Source: Oscillospiraceae bacterium (GTDB lineage: Bacteria; Bacillota; Clostridia; Oscillospirales; Ruminococcaceae). Taken from it: a stretch of DNA of 30,048 bases. The DNA is taken from NCBI GenBank assembly GCA_004556975.1, contig SFFD01000015.1, positions 1-30,048 of the forward strand, given 5' to 3'. Below are positions 17,414-24,253 of this stretch, piece by piece. A program made the position numbers and the translations under genes. Below the pieces are notes generated by a model, which did not search any database, was not told where the DNA came from, and saw only the letters and a program-made list of their open reading frames with translations. Position 1 is the first letter of the stretch; each line of letters starts with the position of its first letter.

Positions 17414-18165
17414 AAAAGCTTCTTAAAGCGTTTTGTATGAGCTTTAGTATGTTCTGCGCAATTCCTACGCCCTTTGCACATGTTTGGGAAGATTCCGTGC
17501 GTTCACTTATGCTTGTTGTATTTCCTTTTGTGGGCACGGTAATAGGCGCAATTTGGGCAGGAGCAGGTGTACTCATGCGCTATTTTGGCTGTCCGCATTT
17601 GTTTGCCGCAGCAATCCTTACTCTTTTGCCGTACTGGCTCAGCGGAGGAATTCATCTTGATGGGTTTATGGATTGCTGTGACGCCGTGTTTTCCCGCCGT
17701 CCTCTTGAAAAAAAGCGGGAGATACTTAAAGATTCCCACGTCGGTTCTTTTGCCGTAATGAGCCTTTCCATGCTGCTGCTTATCGGATTTGCAGCATTTG
17801 CTTCATTTGACGGAAGTGAAAATCTATGGATTTTAGTGCTTGTTGCCACCGCTTCGCGGGCATGCAGCGCTATAGGCGTTTCAACCCTTCGCCCAATGGG
17901 GCACAGCGAATATGCGGGAAACTTTCAAAAAGGCATAAGCAAGGGTAATATAATCACCCTTGCGCTTATTTTGGCATTCTGCTTTGCAATAGGCTGGTTT
18001 GCCTTTGGCCTTTGCGGCATAGTCACCGTTTTGGCAACAGCACTTGGCTATGTTGCGTTCACCGCATATACATTCAGGGAACTTGACGGTTTTTCCGGGG
18101 ACGTAACTGGGCTTGGCACCACCATGGCGGAACTTTGCGGCGTTATTTCAATGATGTTACTTTGA
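17410..18165 (+). CDS. cobS: Adenosylcobinamide-GDP ribazoletransferase (cobalamin synthase)
   Basis: CobS is the membrane enzyme that joins adenosyl-GDP-cobinamide to alpha-ribazole (phosphate), closing the nucleotide loop. The 251-residue product has about six hydrophobic segments and the signature GGIHLDGFMDCCDAVFS followed by KREILKDSHVGSFAV, where acidic residues bind magnesium. The ending GFSGDVTGLGTTMAEL is also typical. ATG at 17410 overlaps the cobU stop. Confidence 0.96.
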   Translation: MKKLLKAFCMSFSMFCAIPTPFAHVWEDSVRSLMLVVFPFVGTVIGAIWAGAGVLMRYFGCPHLFAAAILTLLPYWLSGGIHLDGFMDCCDAVFSRRPLEKKREILKDSHVGSFAVMSLSMLLLIGFAAFASFDGSENLWILVLVATASRACSAIGVSTLRPMGHSEYAGNFQKGISKGNIITLALILAFCFAIGWFAFGLCGIVTVLATALGYVAFTAYTFRELDGFSGDVTGLGTTMAELCGVISMMLL

Positions 18166-18181
18166 GAAAAGAGGGAACTTT

Positions 18182-18559
18182 GTGGATCTTATAATCGGCG
18201 GAGCATATCAGGGAAAAACCGAATTTGCCAAAGAAAAATACGGCCTTTCGGACAAAGATATCTGCGTCTGTCAAAAAGACGGATACATTGATTTTAATAA
18301 AAAATGCATATCCCACATCGAGCGTTACAGCTTTTGGTGCGTTGAGCATGACCTTGAGCCCGATGAGTATTTTTTTGAGCACCTTGCTGATTTTGAGCAT
18401 ACAGTAATAATCTCGGATGATATTTCCTGCGGCGTTGTTCCTGTTGATAAAACCGAACGTGCATGGAGAGAGGCAAACGGCCGCCTTTTGATAAAAATTT
18501 CCGATAAAAGCGAGCATGTAACAAGGGTATTCTGCAAAATTCCGGTGGTGCTCAAATGA
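18182..18559 (+). CDS. Short second CobU-like P-loop protein
   Basis: The 125-residue product begins with a P-loop, IIGGAYQGKTEFAKEKYG (GGAYQGKT at residues 6-13). It ends with the normal CobU C-terminal pattern: VIISDDISCGVVPVDKTERA, then WREANGRLLIKISDKSEHVT and a final LK. The central section with the GMP-accepting His and the second nucleotide-binding strands is absent, so it is about 50-60 residues shorter than CobU. GTG at 18182 has GAGGG 6 bases upstream. It sits between cobS and cobC (4-base overlap with cobC). It may be a kinase-only CobU, a partner of the full-length gene, or a duplicate now evolving freely. I cannot decide from sequence. Confidence 0.8.
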   Translation: MDLIIGGAYQGKTEFAKEKYGLSDKDICVCQKDGYIDFNKKCISHIERYSFWCVEHDLEPDEYFFEHLADFEHTVIISDDISCGVVPVDKTERAWREANGRLLIKISDKSEHVTRVFCKIPVVLK

Positions 18560-19161
18560 AAAACACCGTTTATCTTATCCGCCACGGAATAACCGAAGGG
18601 AATAAGCGCCGGCTTTATTACGGAAGTACCGATCTTCCGCTTATAAAAGAGGGAATAGAGGCTCTTTATCAAAGGCGCGAAGCGGGAATTTATCCTGACG
18701 AGCATGGGTTTTGTCTTATTACAAGCGGCCTTTGCCGCACAAAACAAACTCTTTTTGAAATTTACGGCAAAAATCCGGATATTTCTGATTTCCGCCTTAA
18801 TGAAATTGATTTCGGCGACTTTGAAATGAAATCATATGAAGAACTTAAAGACCGTTCTGATTATCAGCTCTGGATTTCCGGCGACAACTGGAACAATCTG
18901 TGCCCTAATGGAGAAAGCGGTTCAATTATGTTTTCCCGTGCAAAAAACGCCATGGACGAATACTGCAAAAAGGACTGTATAATTGTATGCCACGGCGGAA
19001 TAATCGCTTCGCTTATGCAAAGCTATTTCCCCGGTATCCGCGAGCATTTTTATATGTGGCAGCCGCGTCCGTGCGAAGGCTACGGAATAGCTTTCGATGA
19101 CGGAATTCCGACAGAATATTCCGAAATAAAGCTTGATGAAACGGGGGCAGAGCAAAAATGA
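18556..19161 (+). CDS. cobC: Histidine phosphatase, probable alpha-ribazole phosphatase CobC
   Basis: The 201-residue product belongs to the phosphoglycerate-mutase-like phosphatases: LIRHGITEGN (His10 is the phosphoacceptor), TSGLCRTKQT, NEIDFGDFEMKSYEEL and VCHGGIIASL. The operon (cobT-cobU-cobS) makes alpha-ribazole-5'-phosphate phosphatase the likely role: removing phosphate from alpha-ribazole-P or cobalamin-P. Other members of this fold share these motifs, so substrate is inferred from context. Its start overlaps the CobU-like gene and its stop overlaps the DUF4430 gene, both as ATGA. Confidence 0.88.
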   Translation: MKNTVYLIRHGITEGNKRRLYYGSTDLPLIKEGIEALYQRREAGIYPDEHGFCLITSGLCRTKQTLFEIYGKNPDISDFRLNEIDFGDFEMKSYEELKDRSDYQLWISGDNWNNLCPNGESGSIMFSRAKNAMDEYCKKDCIIVCHGGIIASLMQSYFPGIREHFYMWQPRPCEGYGIAFDDGIPTEYSEIKLDETGAEQK

Positions 19162-19721
19162 AAAGAATAATCGCTGTGCTGCTTACGGTATTGCTTTTTC
19201 TTTGCGGATGCAACAGCGAGCCGGGGCAAAGCGATAAAAAAAGCGGCGGCTGGCTTCTTACAGAAAGCGAAATTGAAGAAGCAAAAAATTTCGCCGGTAA
19301 CGAACCCGAAAGCCGCCCCGACGAATATATTTGCTATATCAGTATAAACTGCAAAACTGCCATTAACAGCGGAATAAAGAATAAACAGTCATATTCTTTT
19401 CTTCCGGATGACGGAGTAATTCTTCCTGAAACAAAAATGGAATTTACCGACGGTGAAACTGTATTTGACATTCTTGCTCGTGTTGTAAAAGAAAATGGAA
19501 TACATATGGAATATACCGGTTCAAAAGGTCTTCAATACATTGAAGGAATATGTAATTTGTATGAGTTTGATTGCGGAAGTCTTTCCGGATGGATATATTC
19601 AGTAAACGGGTGGTCACCAAATTATGGCTGCGGTCAATATAAAATAGAACGCGGAGATATAATTAAATTTGAATATACCTGTAACCTTGGAGAGGATCTC
19701 GGTTTTTCAGTAAATTCTTAA
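19158..19721 (+). CDS. DUF4430 (transcobalamin C-terminal-like) lipoprotein
   Basis: The 187-residue product has a lipoprotein signal with lipobox FLCGC (Cys near residue 18) and a single DUF4430 domain (about residues 55-187). It resembles the DUF4430 region of the larger protein encoded from 21273: here GWIYSVNG, then YKIERGDIIKFEY and GEDLG; there GWMYSINE, then YKLSDGDTICLRF and GKDIG. In animals this fold is the C-terminal domain of intrinsic factor and transcobalamin. Being last in a cobalamin-assembly operon (4-base overlap with cobC), it is probably a membrane-anchored corrinoid-binding protein. That role is inferred from family and context. Confidence 0.85.
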   Translation: MKRIIAVLLTVLLFLCGCNSEPGQSDKKSGGWLLTESEIEEAKNFAGNEPESRPDEYICYISINCKTAINSGIKNKQSYSFLPDDGVILPETKMEFTDGETVFDILARVVKENGIHMEYTGSKGLQYIEGICNLYEFDCGSLSGWIYSVNGWSPNYGCGQYKIERGDIIKFEYTCNLGEDLGFSVNS

Positions 19722-19743
19722 TAAAAGTATGGCATGTATGCTA

Positions 19744-19772
19744 AAAAGGCGTGATTAAAAGTCACGCCTTTT
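19744..19772. terminator. Bidirectional terminator between convergent genes
   Basis: An 11-bp perfect stem (AAAAGGCGTGA 19744-19754 with TCACGCCTTTT 19762-19772) with a 7-base loop. T-rich sequence follows on the + strand (TTTTGTTTATTTT) and on the - strand (CCTTTTTAG). It can end both the cob operon and the - strand gene. Confidence 0.9.
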
Positions 19773-19825
19773 GTTTATTTTAGTTACTTATGAATACCGC
19801 CCTGACATTGAGCTGCTTTTTTCAT

Positions 19826-20794
19826 TTATATTCTTCCGAGAGCCTTCATTTGAACAAGAACTTTTTCAAGTTTATCTGCGCGGTTTTTGGCGCTTATTTC
19901 ATGACAGACAAATTCCGGCTCCACCAGTTCCAATATTTCTTGTACCCTTGGGCTTGTAAAAGGCCTGTGCTGGTCTATATTCAAAATTACGTTATAGCTT
20001 TGCGCCCATAGCGCATAAAAATCTTTTTCGGGAATTATATTTCTCGTTTTAAGGTCTGCGACAAAATTTCCTGTTGTTGACTGGTGAAGGTGCAGTGCCT
20101 TTATGTATTTGGCAAGCTCACCGTGGTTTTTTACGGTTTGCAAAACAAAGTCAATGCCCTGTTCCTCTTCGGTAATATTTTGAGGAGCACACATAAGATG
20201 ACCGGTATCCATAACAATACCCTTGTTTTCATAATTTACAAGGTTAAGCATAAGTTCCGTTTCGTTGGGATTGAGAAGCGTCATTCCCGGCGTGAACAAG
20301 TTTTCAAGCAAAAGCTTGAAATGATAGTTTCTTCCTCGGGTAAGCTCATTTATAATTTCCGCCGCAGCAACAATAACTTCCCGGTTAGTATGTTCCCATT
20401 CATAAGTCAGTACCTCTTCATTTGAAACATCGTTAATATGAAACACCGCATATTCGGCACCCATCGCTTCGGCATAATCCATATCGTCCTGGTATGGCTT
20501 TAAAAATTCTTCGCGGTTTGTTGCGCGGTAATAATTTTCCCAAATTTCCCGCGAACCGAAGTGCTTTTTAAGGCCGTCAATATTCATATTCCAAAAATCA
20601 AGCCAGCTTGGATAAAAATAAAGGTGAACGCCTACAACATTTTCGGAACAATATATTCCCGTATTGTCATCGCCGCCACGAATAACCTCTGCTCCGTCAC
20701 ATTTGCATTCCTTGATGAAGGAATTCATATCCGCTCTGTCTTTGTATTCTTTAAGCCATTCATTTTCGCTTACCATATTGACAACATGCTTCAT
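19826..20794 (-). CDS. TIM-barrel protein, sugar phosphate isomerase/epimerase-like (AP endonuclease 2 fold)
   Basis: The 322-residue product has the xylose-isomerase-like TIM-barrel pattern: GVHLYFYPSWLDFW, AEYAVFHI, a metal-site Glu in LLLENLF (about residue 164), VMDTGHL with Asp196 and His199, and LHLHQSTTGN. These resemble the divalent-metal site of the AP_endonuc_2 family. The substrate is unknown. It is the only - strand gene and stands between two cobalamin units, so a role in corrinoid or lower-ligand metabolism is possible but unproven. ATG at 20794 has GGGTGA upstream; an in-frame GTG at 20806 is less likely. It has no signal peptide and should be cytosolic. Confidence 0.8.
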   Translation of the reverse strand: MKHVVNMVSENEWLKEYKDRADMNSFIKECKCDGAEVIRGGDDNTGIYCSENVVGVHLYFYPSWLDFWNMNIDGLKKHFGSREIWENYYRATNREEFLKPYQDDMDYAEAMGAEYAVFHINDVSNEEVLTYEWEHTNREVIVAAAEIINELTRGRNYHFKLLLENLFTPGMTLLNPNETELMLNLVNYENKGIVMDTGHLMCAPQNITEEEQGIDFVLQTVKNHGELAKYIKALHLHQSTTGNFVADLKTRNIIPEKDFYALWAQSYNVILNIDQHRPFTSPRVQEILELVEPEFVCHEISAKNRADKLEKVLVQMKALGRI

Positions 20795-20814
20795 AAATAA
20801 AATCACCCGAACTA

Positions 20815-20823
20815 ATTATAGCA
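20815..20823 (-). promoter_or_regulatory. Extended -10 promoter of the TIM-barrel gene
   Basis: On the - strand the sequence reads TGCTATAAT, a perfect -10 with TGn extension. No good -35 is visible. The predicted transcript would start near 20808, leaving a leader of only about 14 bases before the ATG at 20794. Confidence 0.55.
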
Positions 20824-20919
20824 TGAATTTTTAAAAAAGCCATAATCTTTTATCAAAATCCTTTTGATTAAAAAGATTTATTCCGTTTGGGAATAGATGG
20901 CGATGTTATATACTTTATA

Positions 20920-20947
20920 TTGACTTTCAGCATATTTTGCGTATAAT
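20920..20947 (+). promoter_or_regulatory. Promoter of the cobalamin-riboswitch operon
   Basis: TTGACT (20920-20925), 16-base spacer, TATAAT (20942-20947). Transcription would start near 20954, about 15 bases before the riboswitch aptamer. The stretch 20824-20919 between this and the divergent promoter shows nothing recognisable. Confidence 0.82.
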
Positions 20948-20968
20948 GTAATTATAAAATAATATTGT

Positions 20969-21148
20969 CCAAGTGCCTGCTTTTTTTGCAGGAGAATAGG
21001 GAATCGGGTGAAAATCCCGAACGGTGCCGCCGCTGTAAGCGCGGAGGACGCTCGTAACGGCTTTGACTTTGCCAAGCCATCCACTGCGAATTTTCGTGGG
21101 AAGGAACGGGCGTTTCCTGTGATGCGCAAGTTCAGAAGACCTGCTTGG
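20969..21148 (+). ncRNA. Cobalamin (B12) riboswitch aptamer
   Basis: The conserved cobalamin-riboswitch elements appear in order. P1 closes CCAAG (20969-20973) with CTTGG (21144-21148). AATAGGGAA begins near 20995 and GGTGAAAATCCC follows. GCCGCTGTAAGCGCGGAGG corresponds to the usual CCCGCTACTGTAA segment. The B12 box reads GCCAAGCCATCCACTG (21071-21086) and the 3' end AGAAGACCTGC. With the downstream terminator this should switch the following operon off when adenosyl- or other cobalamin binds. It fills most of the 466-base gap between the divergent genes. Confidence 0.95.
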
Positions 21149-21206
21149 ATTAAGCTCCGCCAACGGCGAATTTGGTATTATAACGGAGCGTTTGCTGCAC
21201 AGAAAC

Positions 21207-21249
21207 GGCTGTGGCGATTTTTTTAAAATCGCTGCAGCCTTATTTTTTT
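21207..21249 (+). terminator. Riboswitch expression platform terminator
   Basis: A long stem, GGCTGTGGCGATTTT (21207-21221) with AAAATCGCTGCAGCC (21225-21239), apart from one G-T and one mismatch, is followed by TTATTTTTTT. Competing pairings that would break it are CACAG (21198-21202) with CTGTG (21209-21213), and GCTGCA (21194-21199) with TGCAGC (21233-21238). A further hairpin, GCTCCG (21154-21159) with CGGAGC (21184-21189), links it to the P1 end. Confidence 0.9.
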
Positions 21250-21272
21250 GAAAAATTACGGGGTTTCAAATT

Positions 21273-23207
21273 ATGTTTATTAAAAAGCATTTTCTCAAAA
21301 TCGCAAGCGTGCTGCTTGCTGTAATAACAATAGCGGTGTTTTCCGGTTTTGCCGCAAATGCTGAAAGAATGTTTCCGCACAACCCTATTTTGGAAGACAG
21401 CAAAACCGACCTTGAGCCGGAAATAATTTATAACGAAAATTCCGGAAACAAGCTTTCCGAAGGTAAAAACGGAGATTCTGAAGATTCAAACGGAAGGGGA
21501 GATTCCTCCGGCGAAAGCAGTGAAAATCCAAACAGGAACAATCTTCCGGATAACATAAAAAATAACGATACGCAAAAAGAAGATGACAAAACACCCGAAA
21601 CGGACAAAGACGAAAGCGGAGCGGATAAGCCTTCCATTGACTATGTTATTGACGAACCGGAAGACGGCAATAAAAACGGAAATACCTCCGGCAGTCAAAA
21701 CGGCGGCGGTTCAGGAAACGGAAGCGGTGCAAACGGAGATAATTCTTCCGGCGGCTCCGGAAGCGAGAACGGCGGCGATATTGACTCTGAAGAAGCCAAA
21801 ATTGTAACCGACCTTGAAAACAGAATCGTTGCAAAAAATGAAATTTCAGACGATATGCTTGGTTTCTTCGCTTATATTGAAGACGGCGAATACGATAATA
21901 ATCTTAAAATCAATATTGTTAACAGTGAAAATTCCGGCGGCAAATGGCTTACCGCAAGCGGCGATGATTACAGCGCAAAGCTCGCTCTCGGAGAAAACTA
22001 CATAACAATTTATCTGCGCAAGGGCAGCAACGTAATCTCTGAGGTTCAGTACACAATAAATTACCAAGCAACAAAGGCAGATAGCAGCAACAATACCGTC
22101 GGTGACAATCCGCCCTCAATTTGGACAAGCCTTGACGGCGTTACCGAACTTAAAAACCGATATTATACATTCAACGTAACTGCAAAAACAGGCAGCGGTC
22201 AGCCTATATACTCAAACCATATCGAAGTTACCTTGAACGGAACGGTAGTTTCAATGCCCACCGGAAGCAACGGAACATATCACTATGACCTATATTTCCC
22301 CGACAGCGGAAATGAGCAGGATGAGTACACCGTAACTGTTCTTGCGTGGGACGATGACGGAAATTCCACATATGTCGAATACACCGTAAAGTTTCACGGA
22401 GTAAAAGACGGCGAATCCATCGGTACCGCAACCATTGTAATTGACGCAACTACAATCGGTCTTGGCGTAATCGAAACTTATCAGTGCCAGATTGTAAGCG
22501 GCGAAACTGCTGCAGCCTCGATTCTCAAAATGTTTTCCGCAAGGGGATATACCGCCACATATGACGGCAACGAAAAAGTCGGATTTTACATCCGCTCAAT
22601 CAGCAAAGCCGGAATTGCATCTGGAGCTTCAGTCCCGGCTGAACTTTGGGATAAAATTGTTGCCGATGGAATTACAATTTCTTCCCCATGCAGTGCAAAC
22701 AGCATAAGCGAATATGATTTTACTATGGGTTCCGGCTGGATGTATTCAATAAATGAATCGTTATATCCCGGAAAGGGACTTTCCGAATACAAGCTTTCTG
22801 ACGGAGATACTATTTGTCTGCGCTTTACTCTTGCTTACGGCAAAGACATTGGCGGAAGCACCTCCGGCGGCGGCTATGGAAGACTTGCAAGTTACTGCGG
22901 TATGTGGACAAACGGCGGATATACCGAATTTGACCATCAATATATAGAAACGGAACGTTTTGACCCAACGCCGTATGAAGACGGATATGTTGTTTATACC
23001 TGTGCTCTGTGCGAAAGCACATATACCGAAATTTTGCCTTCCACAGGGCACGAACATAACTATGTGGAGGTGGACAGGGTTCCGGCAACTGAAGACGAAG
23101 ACGGATATATCATATATTCCTGCACCGAATGCGGGGATACATATACAGAAACCATTCCGGCACTCGGTCCGTCCGGCGGCGATGATGAGGAAGGAGAAAA
23201 TCCATGA
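21273..23207 (+). CDS. Secreted DUF4430 (transcobalamin C-terminal-like) protein with Ig-like and CxxC repeats
   Basis: The 644-residue product has a Sec signal peptide (cleavage likely after AANA, residue 30). A 140-residue low-complexity linker rich in Gly, Ser, Asn, Asp and Glu follows, then two beta-sandwich/Ig-like regions (about 180-375). A DUF4430 domain (about 383-530) carries GWMYSINE, YKLSDGDT and GKDIGG. The end holds two copies of a short repeat with CALC and CTEC pairs (residues 565-632). No LPXTG or lipobox is seen. It is the first gene after the cobalamin riboswitch; the ribosome-binding site is weak (GGGG region near 21260). The next gene starts inside its stop (ATGA), so the two proteins are probably made in balance. 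Corrinoid binding at the surface is the likely role, by family and context. Confidence 0.88.
   Translation: MFIKKHFLKIASVLLAVITIAVFSGFAANAERMFPHNPILEDSKTDLEPEIIYNENSGNKLSEGKNGDSEDSNGRGDSSGESSENPNRNNLPDNIKNNDTQKEDDKTPETDKDESGADKPSIDYVIDEPEDGNKNGNTSGSQNGGGSGNGSGANGDNSSGGSGSENGGDIDSEEAKIVTDLENRIVAKNEISDDMLGFFAYIEDGEYDNNLKINIVNSENSGGKWLTASGDDYSAKLALGENYITIYLRKGSNVISEVQYTINYQATKADSSNNTVGDNPPSIWTSLDGVTELKNRYYTFNVTAKTGSGQPIYSNHIEVTLNGTVVSMPTGSNGTYHYDLYFPDSGNEQDEYTVTVLAWDDDGNSTYVEYTVKFHGVKDGESIGTATIVIDATTIGLGVIETYQCQIVSGETAAASILKMFSARGYTATYDGNEKVGFYIRSISKAGIASGASVPAELWDKIVADGITISSPCSANSISEYDFTMGSGWMYSINESLYPGKGLSEYKLSDGDTICLRFTLAYGKDIGGSTSGGGYGRLASYCGMWTNGGYTEFDHQYIETERFDPTPYEDGYVVYTCALCESTYTEILPSTGHEHNYVEVDRVPATEDEDGYIIYSCTECGDTYTETIPALGPSGGDDEEGENP
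22965..23168 (+). repeat. Two tandem CxxC protein repeats in the DUF4430 protein
   Basis: Copy 1 (22965-23048) contains DGYVVYTCALCESTYTEILP and copy 2 (23082-23168) contains DGYIIYSCTECGDTYTETIP. The two copies are joined by GHEHNYVEVDRV. Such Cys-pair repeats are common on surface proteins of gut Firmicutes; whether they bind zinc or form disulfides is not known. Confidence 0.75.
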
Positions 23208-24229
23208 AAAACAACATTACATTCAAAAAAATTGTCGCAATATTACTTACAATGCTCATTGTGCTTTCTGCATGCAGCGGGAAACCGGCTTCAACCGGTG
23301 ATGAAATTTTTGACACGGCAAATTCTGCGGTAAATGCACAGTTAAAGCTTTTTGAAGCAAAGGGAAAGCTTCTCTCAAACAATGATAGCTTTCCTGCGGG
23401 GACTTCCGTCTGCGACTGGACTGCTATGGCTTTTTCAATTATGGGCGTTGACGAAGATTATGATGCATACCTTTCTTCTCTTGAAAGCTATGTTACCAAA
23501 CGCTATAAGTCGGAAGGCGGTCTTCATCGTTCAAAAGCAACCGAATGGCACCGTATCGCCCTTACCGTAATGGCACTTGGCAAAAATCCGGAAAGCTTCG
23601 GTACCGATTCAAACGGAAACTCTGTAAATCTTATTTCTGACGGAACATATAACTTTGGCGGTGAAAATATCGGCGCGCAGGGAAATAATGCATATATATA
23701 TGCGCTTATCACCCTTGATTCAAAAAATTTTTCAGTACCCGAAGGCTCGCGCTATTCCAGAGAATATCTGCTGAATGAACTAATTTCAAATCAGGAGGAA
23801 GACGGCGGATTCGGCATTATAAAGGGAAGGTCTGACATTGATATAACCGCAATGGCTCTTCAGGCGCTTGCGCCATATGCTGAAAAAAACGAAGTACGTA
23901 ACGCCATTGACAAAGCGCTTGCCATGCTTTCTTCCGTACAGAACGATGACGCTACATTCTCTAACTGGAATACAACTTCTTCCGAAAGCTGCTCACAGAT
24001 TATCATTGCGCTCTGTGCTCTCGGTATAGACCCTAAAACTGACGAGCGTTTTATCAAAAACGAAAAATCAGTATTTGATGCCTTTATGAGCTTTCGGCTT
24101 CCTGACGGCAGTTTTTCTCATAGCCTTTCAGATAAGGAAGGTGACACAATAGCAACAGAGCAGGCAATACTTGCCCTTTGTTCAATGATGAAAATGCGCG
24201 ACGGCAAAAGATTATATGATTTCAGCTGA
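23204..24229 (+). CDS. Lipoprotein with alpha6/alpha6-barrel (intrinsic-factor/prenyltransferase-like) repeats
   Basis: The 341-residue product has lipobox LSAC (Cys24). Six similar inner-helix segments follow at regular 43-55 residue spacing: DWTAMAFSIMG (71), EWHRIALTVMALG (114), NAYIYALITLDS (162), DITAMALQALAPY (213), SCSQIIIALCALG (262) and ATEQAILALCSMM (317). The QEEDGGFGI and PDGSFSHS turns are typical of the terpene-cyclase-like alpha6/alpha6 toroid. This fold is shared by prenyltransferase/squalene-cyclase repeat proteins and by the N-terminal domain of animal intrinsic factor and transcobalamin. No cyclase DXDD motif is seen. Overlap (ATGA) with the DUF4430 gene and the upstream B12 riboswitch favour a cobalamin-binding role over an enzyme. 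This is an inference. Confidence 0.85.
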   Translation: MKNNITFKKIVAILLTMLIVLSACSGKPASTGDEIFDTANSAVNAQLKLFEAKGKLLSNNDSFPAGTSVCDWTAMAFSIMGVDEDYDAYLSSLESYVTKRYKSEGGLHRSKATEWHRIALTVMALGKNPESFGTDSNGNSVNLISDGTYNFGGENIGAQGNNAYIYALITLDSKNFSVPEGSRYSREYLLNELISNQEEDGGFGIIKGRSDIDITAMALQALAPYAEKNEVRNAIDKALAMLSSVQNDDATFSNWNTTSSESCSQIIIALCALGIDPKTDERFIKNEKSVFDAFMSFRLPDGSFSHSLSDKEGDTIATEQAILALCSMMKMRDGKRLYDFS

Positions 24230-24253
24230 TTGAAAAAATAAGGAGATAAAACG

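Noticed and set aside
19771..20011. Short + strand frames opposite the TIM-barrel gene
   Set aside because: They are shadows of a well-supported - strand gene whose metal-site motifs are clear.
21008..21226. Small reading frame inside the B12 riboswitch
   Set aside because: It lies across conserved aptamer elements and the terminator, has no ribosome-binding site, and its product resembles nothing.
23204..24229. Terpene or squalene cyclase enzyme
   Set aside because: The fold fits, but it is an exported lipoprotein with no DXDD or similar catalytic motif, and it is coupled to a DUF4430 gene under a B12 riboswitch.
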